Assembly: GCA_014378285.1 (NCBI GenBank) | Contig: JACMNZ010000206.1 | Coordinates: 1 to 9,087, forward strand | Source of the DNA: Pseudopedobacter sp. | GTDB lineage: Bacteria > Bacteroidota > Bacteroidia > Sphingobacteriales > Sphingobacteriaceae | Length of the DNA stretch: 9,087 nucleotides | Reading direction: 5' to 3' | In this document: one piece after another, positions 1 through 7,700 of the stretch | Numbering within the stretch: position 1 is the stretch's first letter | Layout of the letters: every line of letters begins with the position of its first letter | Notes under the pieces: generated by a model | The model's input: the letters and a program-made list of their open reading frames with translations, nothing else | What the model was told of the DNA's origin: nothing | The model's database searches: none | Made by a program: the position numbers and the translations under genes

Positions 1-633
1 ATCTTTTGGCAGTGACGCAAATTTTAAAGTAAATCCTTTAAAGTTATTGTTTTGCATTAAATTTTTCGCCGTTAATAATTTGGTTCCATCACTAGAAACC
101 TCTAAAACAGTTTCTAAAGCAGCGCCATTAAAAGAAATTGGGGCACCAGAATTATCTAATAGTCTAGGGGTAATTTGTAGTGCTCTTGGACCTAAGATAC
201 TATCAATTGCAACTGCCGTGGTTGTTATAGAAAGTGAGGAGGCATCTATTTCATTTGGATCTCTTTCTGTTGCGCTTTGTGTAGCAAAAATATTCATTTC
301 GCCTAACGATGGAGGAGAAGTGCTTTTCCAATCGACGTTATTTTGCATAGCAACTTGATCTGCCATTGTTAAAATCTGCGGGATATTTTTCCCTTCCAAA
401 AGTTTAGATAAAGCTTTTAGTTTAGAAATGTCGTCACTTCCTTCCACGCCAAATGTTTTTAAAATATAAAGCGCTTCATTAAATTTAATCTGCTTTATAG
501 TATTTAAACTTGATTCTAAATCATTAATACTGCTTTGAAATGTTTTGAGATTAGTAGAATCTACAGCTGTTTTTTTACAAGAAGTAAACAAGAGAAGGAC
601 GAATGCGAAAAATAGAAAAAAATACTTTTTCAT
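1..633 (-). CDS. Putative lipoprotein of unknown function (3' end beyond window)
   Basis: Reading from ATG at 633, the frame stays open for 211 codons to the left edge, so the C-terminus is missing. Residues 1-19 form a lipoprotein signal peptide: MKK, a Phe/Leu-rich core, then the lipobox FTSC with Cys19 as the predicted acylated residue. The residues after it (KKTAVDS) lack the acidic cluster seen in Bacteroidota surface-export signals, so a periplasm-facing location is more likely (inference). Residues about 29-60 look helical and are followed by a Lys/Leu-rich helical stretch. From about residue 130 the pattern alternates like a beta-sandwich (DSILGPRALQITPRLLDN, then an ETVLEVSSDG segment). 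I do not recognise the family with certainty. It lies beyond the actF terminator with its own leader, so it is probably not part of the respiratory operon. The opposite-strand frame at 47-358 is its shadow. Confidence 0.8.
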   Translation of the reverse strand, partial: MKKYFFLFFAFVLLLFTSCKKTAVDSTNLKTFQSSINDLESSLNTIKQIKFNEALYILKTFGVEGSDDISKLKALSKLLEGKNIPQILTMADQVAMQNNVDWKSTSPPSLGEMNIFATQSATERDPNEIDASSLSITTTAVAIDSILGPRALQITPRLLDNSGAPISFNGAALETVLEVSSDGTKLLTAKNLMQNNNFKGFTLKFASLPKD

Positions 634-648
634 AAACAATGATTTTTA

Positions 649-656
649 CAAATTTA
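649..656 (-). promoter_or_regulatory. Candidate Bacteroidota -7 element for the lipoprotein gene
   Basis: On the minus strand this reads TAAATTTG, an exact match to the Bacteroidota sigma-ABfr -7 consensus TAnnTTTG, ending 15 nt before the ATG at 633. No TTTG is found at the usual spacing upstream (the sequence there reads TTAC), so the -33 half is weak. The leader would be very short. The position between the actF terminator and the next gene supports an independent promoter, but a chance match in AT-rich DNA is possible. Confidence 0.3.
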
Positions 657-692
657 GTAAAATAAACTTTTGAGTGTAATAATATTTATATC

Positions 693-721
693 AAAAAAAA
701 TCCCAACAAAAGCTGGGATTT
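693..721 (-). terminator. Rho-independent terminator of the act operon
   Basis: In the minus-strand transcript an 8-bp stem, AAATCCCA paired with TGGGATTT around an 8-nt loop (GCTTTTGT), runs directly into a run of U residues (693-700 as A on the plus strand, the innermost three shared with the stem). It begins 19 nt after the actF stop codon and precedes the separate lipoprotein gene. This marks the 3' end of the act transcript. On the plus strand the following T tract is broken, so it is mainly a one-way terminator. Confidence 0.88.
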
Positions 722-740
722 AAGTTTTATCGAAGAAATT

Positions 741-2072
741 TTAGAAAGGATATTCATAAATTTCAGATTCATGTAAGAATGGGTTTCCGATGGGGATTAA
801 TTTTTCTTCGGAAAGTCTTGTCATTACAATAAGTATAAACAATCCTAAAACAAAAAACATAGCGCCAAAAACAAGAAGAAAAACTTCTGGTGTTTTCCAA
901 AATGGACCAATTGTTCCAGGCATTACCATATTGAAGAAATCTAGCCAATGTCCCAAAATTACGATAATTGACATAATGACCATTACTTTGTAATTTCGTT
1001 TTATACTGCTACTTACCATCACCAACAACGGAATAAGAAAGGTTAAAATTAACATTGGCAAAAATGTAACTCCATAGTATTCAAACCTTCCAAAGAAATA
1101 ATTCACCTCTTCAGGAATATTGGCGTACCAGTATAACATAAATTGCGCAAACCAGGTGTACGTCCAGAGCATACTTAAGGCGAATAAGAAAACACCTAAA
1201 TCATGTAAGTGATTATCATTAAACTGAGGTAAAGCTCCTTTTTTCTTTAAATAAACACATATTATTATTATAACCGCTATTGCACTTACCCAGCAACTTA
1301 CCATTGCATACCAAATATACATGGTAGAGTACCAATGTGGATCAATTGACATCAACCAATCCCAAGCCCAAGCTGCTGAAGCGAAACCGAAAAATACGAT
1401 ATAAGCAATATTCCATTTATAATAAGATTGATAAACTTCGCTAGATTTTACTTGATCTACTTTTTTCGACATGGATTTAAGTTTCCAAGCAAAAAATGAA
1501 GCGCCGCCGACATAAATTAAAGTTCTTAATGCATACCAAGGAATATTTAAGAATTTTTTCTTTTCGTATAAAATGGAATCAAAGTTTGGTGATTTTGGAT
1601 CTGTCAGCGAAGGGTCCATCCAATGAAAAATATGCCCGTGACCAGTAATATTAATGGCAACAATTATAATGATTATTGCACCGCCGTAAGGAATATAAGA
1701 TGCAATTGCCTCCATTACTCTCAAAATAATGATAGACCAACCAGCATGTGCGGCAGTCTGAATAGAGTAAAAGAATAGTGCGCAGCAACTTAGAGCGAAG
1801 GCGAATACTGCAATTAAATGAATGGAAGCTAAAGGTTGGTTGTGAATTTGCAAAGCAGCGTGTTCCAAATGTGACCCATGATCTTGCGGACCAACTATTT
1901 CACTTGAATTACTGGGCGCGTTATGACCATTTGCATGAACCGTTTCCATCATTTGCTCAATACGAACTGAATCTATGCCGTGGTTCATAAAATACCCAAC
2001 TCCGAAAAGTACTAATCCTAAAACGATAAGTATAATTGAATATAATCTTAATTTTGGTGAAAAACTATACAT
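741..2072 (-). CDS. actF: Alternative complex III subunit ActF, NrfD/PsrC-like membrane protein
   Basis: A 443-residue polytopic membrane protein, the second PsrC-like subunit of the quinol:cytochrome c oxidoreductase and a paralogue of ActC. About ten hydrophobic helices are visible, near residues 10-28, 82-104, 113-140, 177-197, 221-241, 252-273, 289-313, 333-355, 361-380 and 394-416. Family-typical features include AWDWLMSIDPHWYST (about 235-250), the YWYANIPEE loop (about 314-322) and the GHWLDFFNMVMP segment (about 374-385). The loop between helices 1 and 2 (about 29-81) is rich in His: H46, H50, H65, H68, H71 and H77. In the known complex ActF sits in the inner membrane with ActC; quinol oxidation is assigned to ActC, and ActF has been proposed to take part in proton movement. 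It is the last gene of the operon, starting 11 nt after actE and followed by a terminator. Confidence 0.95.
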   Translation of the reverse strand: MYSFSPKLRLYSIILIVLGLVLFGVGYFMNHGIDSVRIEQMMETVHANGHNAPSNSSEIVGPQDHGSHLEHAALQIHNQPLASIHLIAVFAFALSCCALFFYSIQTAAHAGWSIIILRVMEAIASYIPYGGAIIIIIVAINITGHGHIFHWMDPSLTDPKSPNFDSILYEKKKFLNIPWYALRTLIYVGGASFFAWKLKSMSKKVDQVKSSEVYQSYYKWNIAYIVFFGFASAAWAWDWLMSIDPHWYSTMYIWYAMVSCWVSAIAVIIIICVYLKKKGALPQFNDNHLHDLGVFLFALSMLWTYTWFAQFMLYWYANIPEEVNYFFGRFEYYGVTFLPMLILTFLIPLLVMVSSSIKRNYKVMVIMSIIVILGHWLDFFNMVMPGTIGPFWKTPEVFLLVFGAMFFVLGLFILIVMTRLSEEKLIPIGNPFLHESEIYEYPF

Positions 2073-2083
2073 TTTTAATTCTT

Positions 2084-2803
2084 TTATTTTTTTGTAGTGT
2101 CGGTCATTGGTGTTGCTGGTGCAGCCATCGCTGGAGTTGCAGTCGCCATAGGTGCGGCAGCCATTGCTGGTGTAGGAGTTGGTGAAGATTTAAAAGCATG
2201 CATCACGTACATTGCAATTCTCCATCTGTCTCCGATATTGAGCATTCCCGCGTAGGAACCCATTGCATTTCTACCGTGCATCATTACGTAATGAACTGAT
2301 CCTACGGTAATATCTCTGTCTGCATATTTTGGAACACCTGCATAGGCACCGCTGAGAACTATAGGTCCCATTCCATCTCCGTTTACACCATGACAGGCAG
2401 AACAAGTATGTTCAAATAATATTTTGCCTCGAGCCAAATCTTTTGCTTTATGCACAGGATCTAAAGGAGAAACTGTTAAAGTTTTTGATTCATCATAACC
2501 ACCGTTATATTCGTCTGGTGTTTGCACGGCATCATTGTTTGCTTCCACAATATGATCTGCATCTTGAGCAACCGTTCCGAAAATTGGTCTTAAACCTGTA
2601 GCTCCGTCATTCTTTACAAACAACGGGATTTGGTTTTGTTTATCAGAGTAAGCAATAGTTGCTTTTCCGAGAGCATCATAAGCCACAGGAAAATACATGT
2701 CTGGAAAATACACTAGTGGTGGATTATCTTTTGGGCCACAGGAAGTAAGTAAAATACCACCGAGACTTAATATGCTTATTATTTTTAAAAAACTGTTTTT
2801 CAT
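2084..2803 (-). CDS. actE: Alternative complex III subunit ActE, monoheme cytochrome c lipoprotein
   Basis: A 239-residue exported lipoprotein. The signal peptide runs to the lipobox LLTSC, with Cys22 as the predicted lipid anchor. One heme-attachment motif is present, CSACH at residues 134-138, followed by GVNGDGMGP. The likely axial methionine is Met181 in RNAMGSYAGM, and DRWRIAMYVMHAF (about 192-204) is the C-terminal helix typical of class I cytochromes c. The region between the anchor and the heme domain carries the family-typical VYFPDMYFPVAYDA segment, which probably lies along other subunits. Residues 208-239 form a Pro/Ala/Thr/Met-rich, probably disordered tail with an internal repeat. 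In ACIII this subunit adds one heme on the periplasmic face beside ActA. It lies 48 nt after actD, in a gap containing a hairpin and an A tract, and 11 nt before actF. Confidence 0.95.
   Translation of the reverse strand: MKNSFLKIISILSLGGILLTSCGPKDNPPLVYFPDMYFPVAYDALGKATIAYSDKQNQIPLFVKNDGATGLRPIFGTVAQDADHIVEANNDAVQTPDEYNGGYDESKTLTVSPLDPVHKAKDLARGKILFEHTCSACHGVNGDGMGPIVLSGAYAGVPKYADRDITVGSVHYVMMHGRNAMGSYAGMLNIGDRWRIAMYVMHAFKSSPTPTPAMAAAPMATATPAMAAPATPMTDTTKK
2121..2170 (-). repeat. Short tandem-like repeat encoding the ActE Pro/Ala tail
   Basis: Two 14-nt copies (plus strand gcagccatYgctgg) at 2121-2134 and 2157-2170 match at 13 of 14 positions, with a 36-nt period. They encode the repeated peptide TPAMAA in the low-complexity C-terminal tail of ActE. 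The period is a multiple of three, so gain or loss of a unit would keep the frame. Confidence 0.6.
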
Positions 2804-2824
2804 TTGAAATTTAATTTTTTTTTT

Positions 2825-2857
2825 GCTTAGTGTTTTAAGGAAAACTTTGAACTAAGC
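2825..2857 (-). other. Hairpin over the actD stop codon, upstream of actE
   Basis: In the transcript, GCTTAGT, a 5-nt bulge (TCAAA) and GTTTT fold back through a CCTT loop onto AAAAC and ACTAAGC. This gives 12 paired bases with one asymmetric bulge. The 5' arm includes the actD TAG stop. The hairpin is followed by ten A residues, not U, so it is not a standard intrinsic terminator in the operon direction. It could affect actE translation or mRNA processing, or it could be neutral. The pairing is seen directly; the role is inference. Confidence 0.5.
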
Positions 2858-3373
2858 ATCTTTTATGGTAATTTCTTCTACACCTGTTTCTACCAGAAGT
2901 TGTTTTATGGACTCTACATCATCCGATAGAAATTCGATCATAAATTTATCATCTGTTGTTCTGGGATCAGGGTTTTGAGGCGGACAAAAAGGGTACATTT
3001 TATTTCTTATTAAAAATGTGATTGACATCATGTGAGCAGCACAAAAAACCATTAGTTCAAACATCGGTACAGCAAAGGCCGGCATATTTCTAGACCAAGT
3101 GAAAGATGGTTTTCCACCGATATCTTGAGGCCAGTCATAATTCATTACATACCATGTAAGGACGCTACCTAGTAACAAGCCATAAAGTGCATAAATATAA
3201 GCAGCATCAGAGATTCGGGTTTTTTTAAGACCTAAAGCTACATCTAAACCGTGAACTGGAAATGGTGTATAGACTTCTGCTATTGCTATACCCTTTGCAT
3301 TGAAAGCCTTTACGCCATTCATCAAATCATCATCGTCGCCATAAAGGCCAAATATTTTTTTAATGGTGCTCAT
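2852..3373 (-). CDS. actD: Alternative complex III subunit ActD (DUF3341 membrane protein)
   Basis: A 173-residue protein of the DUF3341 family, the ActD subunit of ACIII. The N-terminal domain begins KKIFGLYGDDDDL (residues 5-17) and includes the family-typical YTPFPVHGLD (about 35-44). Two membrane helices follow, at about 56-77 and 98-121, and then a soluble C-terminal segment with PFCPPQNPDPRTTDDKF (about 128-144). Two helices place both ends on the same side, expected to be cytoplasmic. It has no heme or Fe-S motif and is taken to be structural, bracing ActC and ActF. Its ATG lies inside the end of actC (14-nt overlap, different frame), with GGAG immediately before the start codon and no spacer. 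Translation probably depends on ribosomes finishing actC. No nearby alternative start fits the family N-terminus better. Confidence 0.93.
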   Translation of the reverse strand: MSTIKKIFGLYGDDDDLMNGVKAFNAKGIAIAEVYTPFPVHGLDVALGLKKTRISDAAYIYALYGLLLGSVLTWYVMNYDWPQDIGGKPSFTWSRNMPAFAVPMFELMVFCAAHMMSITFLIRNKMYPFCPPQNPDPRTTDDKFMIEFLSDDVESIKQLLVETGVEEITIKDA

Positions 3374-4757
3374 CTCCTTCTTTTGCTTTATAGGTTTTAC
3401 CTGACATTTTCAGAATAGTTTTCAACTCAGCCTGTGCTATTACAGGGAAAGTTCTTGCGTAGAGTAGAAATAATGTGGAGAAAAATCCGATTGTTCCTAG
3501 ATAAACTCCTACGTCAATAATTGTCGGTTTAAACATTGTCCAAGAAGATGGTAAATAATCTCTGGATAAGTTTAATACAATGATATCAAATCTTTCAAAC
3601 CACATCCCAATGTTAATTACTAATGCGATAATGAAAGTTGCAGTAATATTTGTTCGAACTTTTTTAAACCAAAATGAGGCAGGAATAATTAAATTACAAG
3701 TAATCAATGCCCAGAATGCCCACCAGTAAGGACCAGTTGCTGCACCCGGGGAAAGATAGGTAAAATCTTCATATCTGGAACCTGAATACCATCCTATGAA
3801 ATATTCTGTACCATAAGCGACAGTTACTATACCACCTGTTAAGATGATTACAATATTCATAATTTCAATATGATAGATTGTAATATATTCTTCTAAATGA
3901 CACACTTTTCTTGCAACAAGCAATAAGGTTTGCACCATTGCAAATCCGGAGAAAATTGCTCCTGCAACGAAGTAAGGTGGATAAATTGTTGAGTGCCATC
4001 CTTTGATTACTGAAGTAGCAAAGTCAAATGATACCGTGGTGTGTACAGAAAATACAAGTGGTGTTGCTAAACCTGCAAGAACTAAAGATAATTCTTCAAA
4101 TCTTTGCCAGTGTTTCGCTTTACCGCCCCATCCAAAAGATAGGAATGTATATATTTTCTTTGTCCAAGGTGTTTTTGCTCTGTCTCTAATCATCGCAAAA
4201 TCGGGGATTAATCCCATAAACCAAAATACGGTTGAAACAGAAAAATAAGTTGAGATTGCAAATACGTCCCAAAGTAGAGGCGAGTTGAAGTTAGGCCAAA
4301 CTGAGCCAAATTGATTAGGTAATGGAAAAACCCAATATCCTACCCATACTCTACCCATGTGGATTACCGGGAAAATAGCCGCTTGAACCACTGCAAAGAT
4401 AGTCATCGCCTCCGCGGACCTGTTCACAGACATTCTCCACCGTTGTCTAAATAATAAGAGTACGGCGGAAATTAGTGTTCCAGCGTGACCAATACCTACC
4501 CACCAAACGAAGTTGGTGATATCCCATCCCCAGTTGATTGTACGGTTTAATCCCCACGAACCAATACCGGTACCGATGGTGTAAGCAATACAGCCGAAAC
4601 CGTAAATGAAAAGAATTAAAGCAACGTAGATGGAAACCCACCAAAGTTTTCCTGCTCTTTCTTCTATAGGTCTGGCGATATCATTTGAAATATCGTGATA
4701 AGTTTTGTGACCAATAATTAAAGGTTCCCTTATCGGAGCTTCGTAATGTCCTGACAT
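3360..4757 (-). CDS. actC: Alternative complex III subunit ActC, NrfD/PsrC-type quinol-oxidising membrane protein
   Basis: A 465-residue integral membrane protein of the NrfD/PsrC family. It starts MSGHYEAPIREPLI, and about ten helices can be placed near residues 40-62, 80-103, 117-137, 163-185, 224-245, 262-284, 298-318, 345-364, 371-388 and 414-434. Conserved polar residues inside or beside helices include H91 (GIGHAGT), H133 and R136 (VIHMGR), D164 (SPLLWD), H239 and D245 (SVHTTVSFD), and E389-R390 (WFERFD). In this family ActC carries the menaquinol site near the periplasmic face and passes electrons to the Fe-S clusters of ActB. H133 and D164 are my candidates for that site, from family resemblance. 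The length is normal and no frame break is seen. It starts 18 nt after the actB stop and overlaps actD by 14 nt, which suggests coupled translation. Confidence 0.96.
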   Translation of the reverse strand: MSGHYEAPIREPLIIGHKTYHDISNDIARPIEERAGKLWWVSIYVALILFIYGFGCIAYTIGTGIGSWGLNRTINWGWDITNFVWWVGIGHAGTLISAVLLLFRQRWRMSVNRSAEAMTIFAVVQAAIFPVIHMGRVWVGYWVFPLPNQFGSVWPNFNSPLLWDVFAISTYFSVSTVFWFMGLIPDFAMIRDRAKTPWTKKIYTFLSFGWGGKAKHWQRFEELSLVLAGLATPLVFSVHTTVSFDFATSVIKGWHSTIYPPYFVAGAIFSGFAMVQTLLLVARKVCHLEEYITIYHIEIMNIVIILTGGIVTVAYGTEYFIGWYSGSRYEDFTYLSPGAATGPYWWAFWALITCNLIIPASFWFKKVRTNITATFIIALVINIGMWFERFDIIVLNLSRDYLPSSWTMFKPTIIDVGVYLGTIGFFSTLFLLYARTFPVIAQAELKTILKMSGKTYKAKEGDEHH

Positions 4758-4775
4758 TTTTTACCTATTTATTTT

Positions 4776-7700
4776 TTAAACGTTTTCCTTTCTGTTTCTG
4801 ATTTTGGCATGGTAAAACACGTTAGGTTTTGTTCCCACTTCTTCCAAAAGTACATATTTTCTATCTTCATTAAAAAGGGATCTCACTTTTGAAGATTTAT
4901 CATTCATGTCTCCAAATGAAAATACATCTGATGGACAAGCACTTTCACAAGCAGTATGAAACTGGCCGTCGCTTACAACTCTATTAGCTTTTTTAGCTTC
5001 AAGAATTACGGTTTGTGTTTGTTGGATACACAATGAGCATTTTTCCATTACCCCTCTAACTCTCACAACAACATCTGGATTTAGAACCATCCTGCCTAGA
5101 TCATTGTTCATGTTATAATCAAATTTATCATTTAAATTATAAGTGAACCAGTTAAATCTTCGAACTTTGTAAGGACAGTTATTCGCACAATATCTGGTAC
5201 CGATACATCTATTGTAAGCCATTTGGTTTTGTCCCTGTTTTCCATGTGCAGTAGCACCAACCGGACAAACCGATTCACACGGTGCATGGTTACAATGTTG
5301 ACACATTACGGGTTGGAAGATCACATCCGGGCTGTCATTTGGTTGAATCAAAATATCATATAGATTCGGTACATCTAAACCTCTATCTACCGCTTCTTTA
5401 GTTTCAATTTTTTCTTTTGCAGTGTAATAACGGTCAATTCTTAACCAAAACATATCACGCGACATTCTAACTTCGGCTTTTCCCACTACTGGAACATTGT
5501 TTTCTGCTTGACATGCAATAATACATGCGCCACAACCTGTACAAGAATTTAAATCTACTGAAAGATTAAAATGTGGTCCGTCCGTGTCGTCGAAAGCCTC
5601 CCAAAGATCGACTTTTCCAACGGGTAAAGTTTCGTTAATGGTATGAATTTCTAATGGAACATTCCACCCTTTTATAGTTCCTTCTCCATCTTTAGAAGTG
5701 TCATTAAATTTGACATTTAAAAATGTTTCTAAGGGAACTTCTTTAGCGATTTCATATCTACCCATTAATGTGTTCTGAAGTTGCATTCCTGCAAATTCAT
5801 GCATTTCATCTTTCTTGGCTAAACTTACATTTGAAATTGCAAGATTGAAGCCGTCAAATAAAGGATAAGCATTTACTCCGGTTTCGGCTGATTTTCCAGA
5901 GAATTTTTTCCCGTAGCCTAAAGCCAAACCGAAAGAACCATCTGCCTGTCCTGGTTGGATAAACACAGGAACATTCTCTATTTTAATTCCATTTGCGGTT
6001 AAATCTACAAGTGAACCATCCAATTGCATTCTGCCATTAAGTTCATTTTCTAAACCTAAGTCTTTAGCGTCTTTCGGAGATATCGTTAAATAATTATCCC
6101 AAGCTAAACGTGAAATACCGTCAGGTAATTCTTGCAACCAAGGATTATTTGCTTGTGCACCGTCGCCGATTGCTGCATTAGTATATAAAACCAGTTCAAA
6201 TTTTGATGGTTTAAAATTACCTAATTCGGAAACTGCTTGGGTGGCGTTTCCACCAGTGTAATTTAAGGTCGGACCACCACCAACTTCGTTAAATCCACCA
6301 TACAAGGCTTTATTAAATGAAACTGATCCAAGCATTGGAGTTGCATTGGCTTTTAAATAATCATAATAATTATTTTTGGGGCTATTTTTTCCATTGATCC
6401 AAACTAAAAGAGATTCTTCTAATTGGCGTGGTTTATAAACTTTTTGAATGGTCGGCTGCATTAAAGAATAATCGCCAGTTCTTGGCATAATATCACCCCA
6501 AGATTCCAACCAGTGGGCCACAGGAATTACCGCTTTTGCTAATTGGTACATTTCATCTTTCTTTTCAGAAAAAGAAACCACGTACGGTACTTTCGCAACT
6601 GATTTTTTAAACGCGTCACCTTGCTCCTTATAAGAAGAATAAACAGGATTAACGTTGTGTGTAATTAAAATCCCGACTTGTCCACTGTTTAACCAACCTA
6701 AAAACTCGGTATATCTTGCGCCATCAAACTCTTTTAGCATATTAGCTTTTCCGCTAAATGCATTAGAACCTAATTTTTGATTTATTAAATACGATAAAAC
6801 AACTGCTGCTTTAGAACCATCTGCAAATACAACGGCTTTAGAACCTTTTGCTTGTAATTCTTTTACAATTTCTACAGCTTGCTTGTTTGATGTTCCACCA
6901 TTTAAACCTTTGTAAACTTCTACTAATGTCTTATTAACATCACTTGGTTTTAGTTTAATTCGAGTATCAGAATTTGCACCAGTTAAAGATAAATTAGACT
7001 CCACTTGTATGTGTCTGAGCATATCTGGACCAGGTTTTCTTGCTTTCGAATAAGAACTTTGAAGATTTGCTGCTAAATAGCTCTCTAGAAAATCAGCCTG
7101 AAAAGAAACGATTAATTCCGTGTTTTTTAGATCATAAACTGGCAAAGCACGTTGGCCGAAAACTTCTTGTGACGCGTCTAATGCGGCTGCATGAGGCAAC
7201 GCATCATAAGTAACCAATTCTGCAGTTGGATATTTTATTTTAAAATCTGCAAATAGTTTTTTGAAAGTTGGGCTTGGAAAAGAATGAGACAAAACTACTA
7301 TTTTCTTTCCTGCGCCTTGCGATGCAGCTAAACCTTTTAAAACATAGGAATCAACACTATCAAATGTATCATCTTTACCATCTAATTTTGGTTGTTTTAT
7401 TTTATCATTATCGTAAAGGGAAAGCACTGATGCCTGAGCTCTCGCCGAAGTCACACCCAAATCTCCTGCTAAACCATTTGGTTCAATTTTAATTGGTCTG
7501 CCTTCTCTAGTTTTTACTAAAACGCTGGCGAAATCAGAACCATTAAAATAGGAAGTTGCAAAAAAGTTCGGAATTCCTGGGATGATATTATGCGGCTTTA
7601 CCACATAAGGAATACTTTTAATGATAGGTGCTTCGCACGCAGCTAAAGTTACGGCCGCAGTGGAGAATCCTAAAAGTTTTAAGAAATCTCTTCTTGACGT

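Noticed and set aside
47..358. Plus-strand 103-residue open frame
   Set aside because: It lies antisense to the lipoprotein reading frame, which has a clear lipobox; the plus-strand product has no recognisable features.
2825..2857. Hairpin at actD/actE as a Rho-independent terminator
   Set aside because: In the operon direction it is followed by A residues, not U; on the plus strand there is no gene to terminate.
4003..4248. Plus-strand 81-residue frame inside actC
   Set aside because: Antisense to conserved membrane segments of actC, with no independent start context or family match.
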